The notes under the pieces are model-generated. The model saw nothing but the letters and a program-made list of their open reading frames with translations. It had not been told where the DNA came from and did not search any database. A DNA stretch of 41,982 bases. Source: CAZYHU01 sp964524475. GTDB taxonomy: Bacteria > Patescibacteriota > Minisyncoccia > Phycocordibacterales > UBA1006. Positions 40,057 through 41,982 of this stretch are shown in pieces. Both the position numbers and the translations under genes were made by a program. Location: NCBI GenBank assembly GCA_964524475.1, contig CAZGCO010000006.1, positions 1 through 41,982 of the forward strand, read 5' to 3'. Positions within the stretch are counted from its first letter, which is position 1. The number at the start of each line of letters is the position of its first letter.

Positions 40057-41859
40057 ATGAAACCTGACCCGAAATATATACGAAATTTCTCTATTATCGC
40101 CCATATTGATCACGGAAAATCAACATTAGCTGACCGTATGCTCGAGACGACTAATACGATTGAAAAAAGAAAAATGCAGGATCAGATACTAGATACCATG
40201 GAACTGGAACGTGAACGAGGAATTACAATCAAAATGCAGCCTGTGCGCATGCAATATCAGTATAATAATCATAATTATAACTTGAACCTTATTGATACTC
40301 CTGGACACATAGATTTTTCATATGAAGTTTCGCGTGCGCTCAAGGCGGTAGAAGGTTCTATACTTCTCGTAGATGCAACCCAGGGTGTTCAAGCACAAAC
40401 ATTAACTACACTAGAAATGGCAAAACAGTCCGGACTAGTTATTATTCCTGCAGTATCAAAATGTGATTCACCGCTAGCACGTCCCGAAGAAATAAAACTG
40501 GAAATCGCTGGAGTATTAGGCTGTGACCCATCAACGGTATTAGAAGTTTCTGGCAAAACAGGTGCTGGAGTACCAGAATTATTACAGGCTGTTATCGAAC
40601 GTATACCTCCACCAAAAACAGATACCTACGCTGATGCGGATACTGTGCATGCATTGGTATTTGATTTTGAATATTCGAACCATCAAGGAGTAATTGTCTA
40701 TGTTCGTATGTTTGGGGGGACGGTTACCAAGGGAGATCAGATGTTGTTTACCGTTGCAAATCAAAAATTCTTTGCTCTCGAGGTAGGGACATTCAGTCCT
40801 GGCAAGGTAGCACGTGATAGCCTGCATGCCGGAGAAATTGGCTATATTGTAACAGGAATCAAACAACCGGGGATTGCATCAGTAGGGGACACTATATCCC
40901 TCTTAAAAGCTCCTATACAGCCCGTAGAAGGATATCAACATCCACGTCCTGTAGTATGGGCATCTATATACCCAGAATCTCAAGATTATTTTTCTGATTT
41001 AAAATATGCTCTCGCACGATTACGATTATCTGATAGTGCATTTTCATATGAAGAAGAAACAAGTGGGGCACTGGGACGCGGATTTCGTTGTGGTTTTCTT
41101 GGTATGCTCCATTTGGAGATTATTACCGAACGATTACATCGCGAATTTTCACTGGATTTGATCGTTACCCAACCATCTATTACTTATGAAATTGTTTTAA
41201 AAAATGATGAACGAAAGACTATTTATTCACCACACTTATTCCCAAATGATGGCGAAGTAAAGCAAGTATATGAACCATGGGTTATGGTTCATATCATGAC
41301 ACCGAACGCATACCTGGGTGCATTATCCAGCCTGATTCATAACCATGAAGGTGAAGTAAATGACATGCAAAATTTCGGAGACGAACGAACAAAAATTGAT
41401 GTACTTATGCCACTACGTGAACTGATGCGAAATTTCTTTGATAATTTGAAATCAGCAACATCAGGATATGCATCAATTGCCTATGATATGGCAGAAATGC
41501 GTGTTGCGGACGTAACCCGACTGGATATATTACTCGCAGAAGAAATCGTCCCTGCATTTACTCGTGTAGTTGCACGTAGACGTGCAGTAGAAGAAGCCGA
41601 AGAAGCAGTAGAAAAACTACACACTATTATGCCACGACAAATGTTCGAAATGAAAATCCAGGGCTATACACTGGGTCGTATTGTAGCATCAAAAACAATC
41701 AAAGCATTTCGTAAAGATGTAACCCAACATATGTATGGGGGAGACATTACCCGTAAAATGAAATTGCGTGAAAAACAAAAAGAAGGAAAAAAGAAAATGG
41801 CAGACCGCGGGAAAATCAACATCCCTCACGAGGTTTTTCTAAAAATGATGAAGAAATAA
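40057..41859 (+). CDS. lepA: Elongation factor 4 (LepA)
   Basis: The protein has 600 residues, normal length. GTPase motifs: G1 AHIDHGKST, G2 RGITIKMQ, G3 DTPGHIDF, G4 region AVSKCDSP (usual NKID replaced by SKCD). The LepA-specific C-terminal domain is present: RRRAVEEAEEAVEKLHTI in pieces, then GGDITRKMKLREKQKEGKKKM and the final VFLKMMKK. EF4 acts on stalled or pre-translocation ribosomes and in 30S biogenesis. The G4 change from Asn-Lys to Ser-Lys is unusual and could affect guanine recognition. Single-gene unit with a leaderless-type promoter. Confidence 0.96.
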   Translation: MKPDPKYIRNFSIIAHIDHGKSTLADRMLETTNTIEKRKMQDQILDTMELERERGITIKMQPVRMQYQYNNHNYNLNLIDTPGHIDFSYEVSRALKAVEGSILLVDATQGVQAQTLTTLEMAKQSGLVIIPAVSKCDSPLARPEEIKLEIAGVLGCDPSTVLEVSGKTGAGVPELLQAVIERIPPPKTDTYADADTVHALVFDFEYSNHQGVIVYVRMFGGTVTKGDQMLFTVANQKFFALEVGTFSPGKVARDSLHAGEIGYIVTGIKQPGIASVGDTISLLKAPIQPVEGYQHPRPVVWASIYPESQDYFSDLKYALARLRLSDSAFSYEEETSGALGRGFRCGFLGMLHLEIITERLHREFSLDLIVTQPSITYEIVLKNDERKTIYSPHLFPNDGEVKQVYEPWVMVHIMTPNAYLGALSSLIHNHEGEVNDMQNFGDERTKIDVLMPLRELMRNFFDNLKSATSGYASIAYDMAEMRVADVTRLDILLAEEIVPAFTRVVARRRAVEEAEEAVEKLHTIMPRQMFEMKIQGYTLGRIVASKTIKAFRKDVTQHMYGGDITRKMKLREKQKEGKKKMADRGKINIPHEVFLKMMKK

Positions 41860-41860
41860 T

Positions 41861-41889
41861 TTGCATTTTTATCATTTTTTTGCTATATT
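41861..41889 (+). promoter_or_regulatory. tRNA-Phe promoter
   Basis: TTGCAT (41861-41866), 17-base spacer, TATATT (41884-41889); transcription would start near 41896. Confidence 0.55.
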
Positions 41890-41901
41890 TTGTGTGACTT
41901 T

Positions 41902-41924
41902 TTACAAGGAATTATTCCTTGTAA
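41902..41924 (+). other. Hairpin in the tRNA-Phe leader
   Basis: The 11-bp perfect inverted repeat TTACAAGGAAT / ATTCCTTGTAA with a single central base lies 4 bases before the tRNA. No T-run follows, so it is not a lepA terminator; it would be in the 5' leader removed by RNase P. Confidence 0.6.
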
Positions 41925-41928
41925 TCTT

Positions 41929-41982
41929 GCCGAGATAGCTCAGTTGGTAGAGCGCTTCCCTGAAGAGGAATAGGTCCCCAGT
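41929..41982 (+). tRNA. tRNA-Phe (anticodon GAA), 3' end cut by window edge
   Basis: Acceptor 5' strand GCCGAGA, D-arm GCTC...GAGC, anticodon loop CTGAAGA (anticodon GAA) on a TTCC/GGAA stem, variable loop, and the start of the T-arm (CCCAGT) at the window edge. Confidence 0.9.

Noticed and set aside
1..41982. Alternative genetic code with UGA as Gly or Trp
   Set aside because: All conserved genes are full length without in-frame TGA, and tRNA-Trp has anticodon CCA; nothing requires recoding.
1..41982. CRISPR arrays, insertion sequences, integrases or prophage genes
   Set aside because: I found no regularly spaced repeats, transposase or integrase motifs; the half-tRNA repeat at 16191/16374 has no recombinase nearby.

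Overview
The window is low-GC bacterial DNA that looks like a Candidate Phyla Radiation (Patescibacteria, Parcubacteria-like) scaffold. The evidence is a TsaD with the long GPGLEPALWVG-type sequence, lean housekeeping genes, YibE/F, a Kazal plus peptidoglycan-binding secreted protein, an O-antigen-ligase/TPR membrane protein and a LeuRS without its editing domain. Two runs of exactly ten N (13968-13977 and 17966-17975) show it is a scaffold with unresolved gaps, and both gaps sit between paralogous sequences. The standard code fits: tRNA-Trp has anticodon CCA and no gene needs TGA as sense. No stop codon I could read is TGA; nearly all are TAA and three are TAG.

Layout. 1-2850: partial tRNA-Ile(UAU), tsaD (-), and a fused guanylate kinase/cytidylate kinase (+). 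2920-14990: a distinctive cassette of phosphohistidine 'swivelling' domain proteins. A 1650-residue protein carries one PPDK/PEP-synthase-type ATP-grasp domain and three His domains. It is followed by at least four more genes or gene pieces, each with a variable helical module and a His domain but no ATP-grasp. Two histidine-phosphatase-fold genes lie among and after them. 15126-16202: a small acidic protein, a transglutaminase-like protein and tRNA-Glu. 16203-16562: structured non-coding DNA with a tRNA-Glu 5'-half copy and several hairpins. 16563-22161: tRNA-Val, trxB, an interrupted ftsZ locus that probably held two ftsZ genes, ftsA, ybeY, rpsU, a possible HEPN protein and tRNA-Gln. 22312-29973: a fatty acid desaturase, rlmB, trpS, a hypothetical gene, an ABC exporter, rpmG, tRNA-Trp, yibE/F, miaA and tRNA-Leu. 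29974-41982: stacked palindromes, parB, two membrane proteins, the Kazal/PG-binding protein, a GIY-YIG-like protein, leuS, the O-antigen-ligase-like protein, murJ, lepA and partial tRNA-Phe.

Expression signals. For many genes a TATAAT-like -10 box ends only 6-10 bases before the start codon and no Shine-Dalgarno sequence is visible, so leaderless or near-leaderless mRNAs look common. Terminators are unusually long perfect hairpins (up to 29 bp) whose A/T tracts lie inside the stem, so they can work in both directions. Several protein genes start directly after a tRNA on the same strand.

The main candidate for an undescribed system is the 3018-14986 cassette: one ATP-dependent phosphohistidine-forming domain, eight visible swivelling His domains in cis and trans, and two phosphatase-fold proteins that could act as erasers. 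That functional reading is inference; the domain arrangement itself is seen in the sequence.
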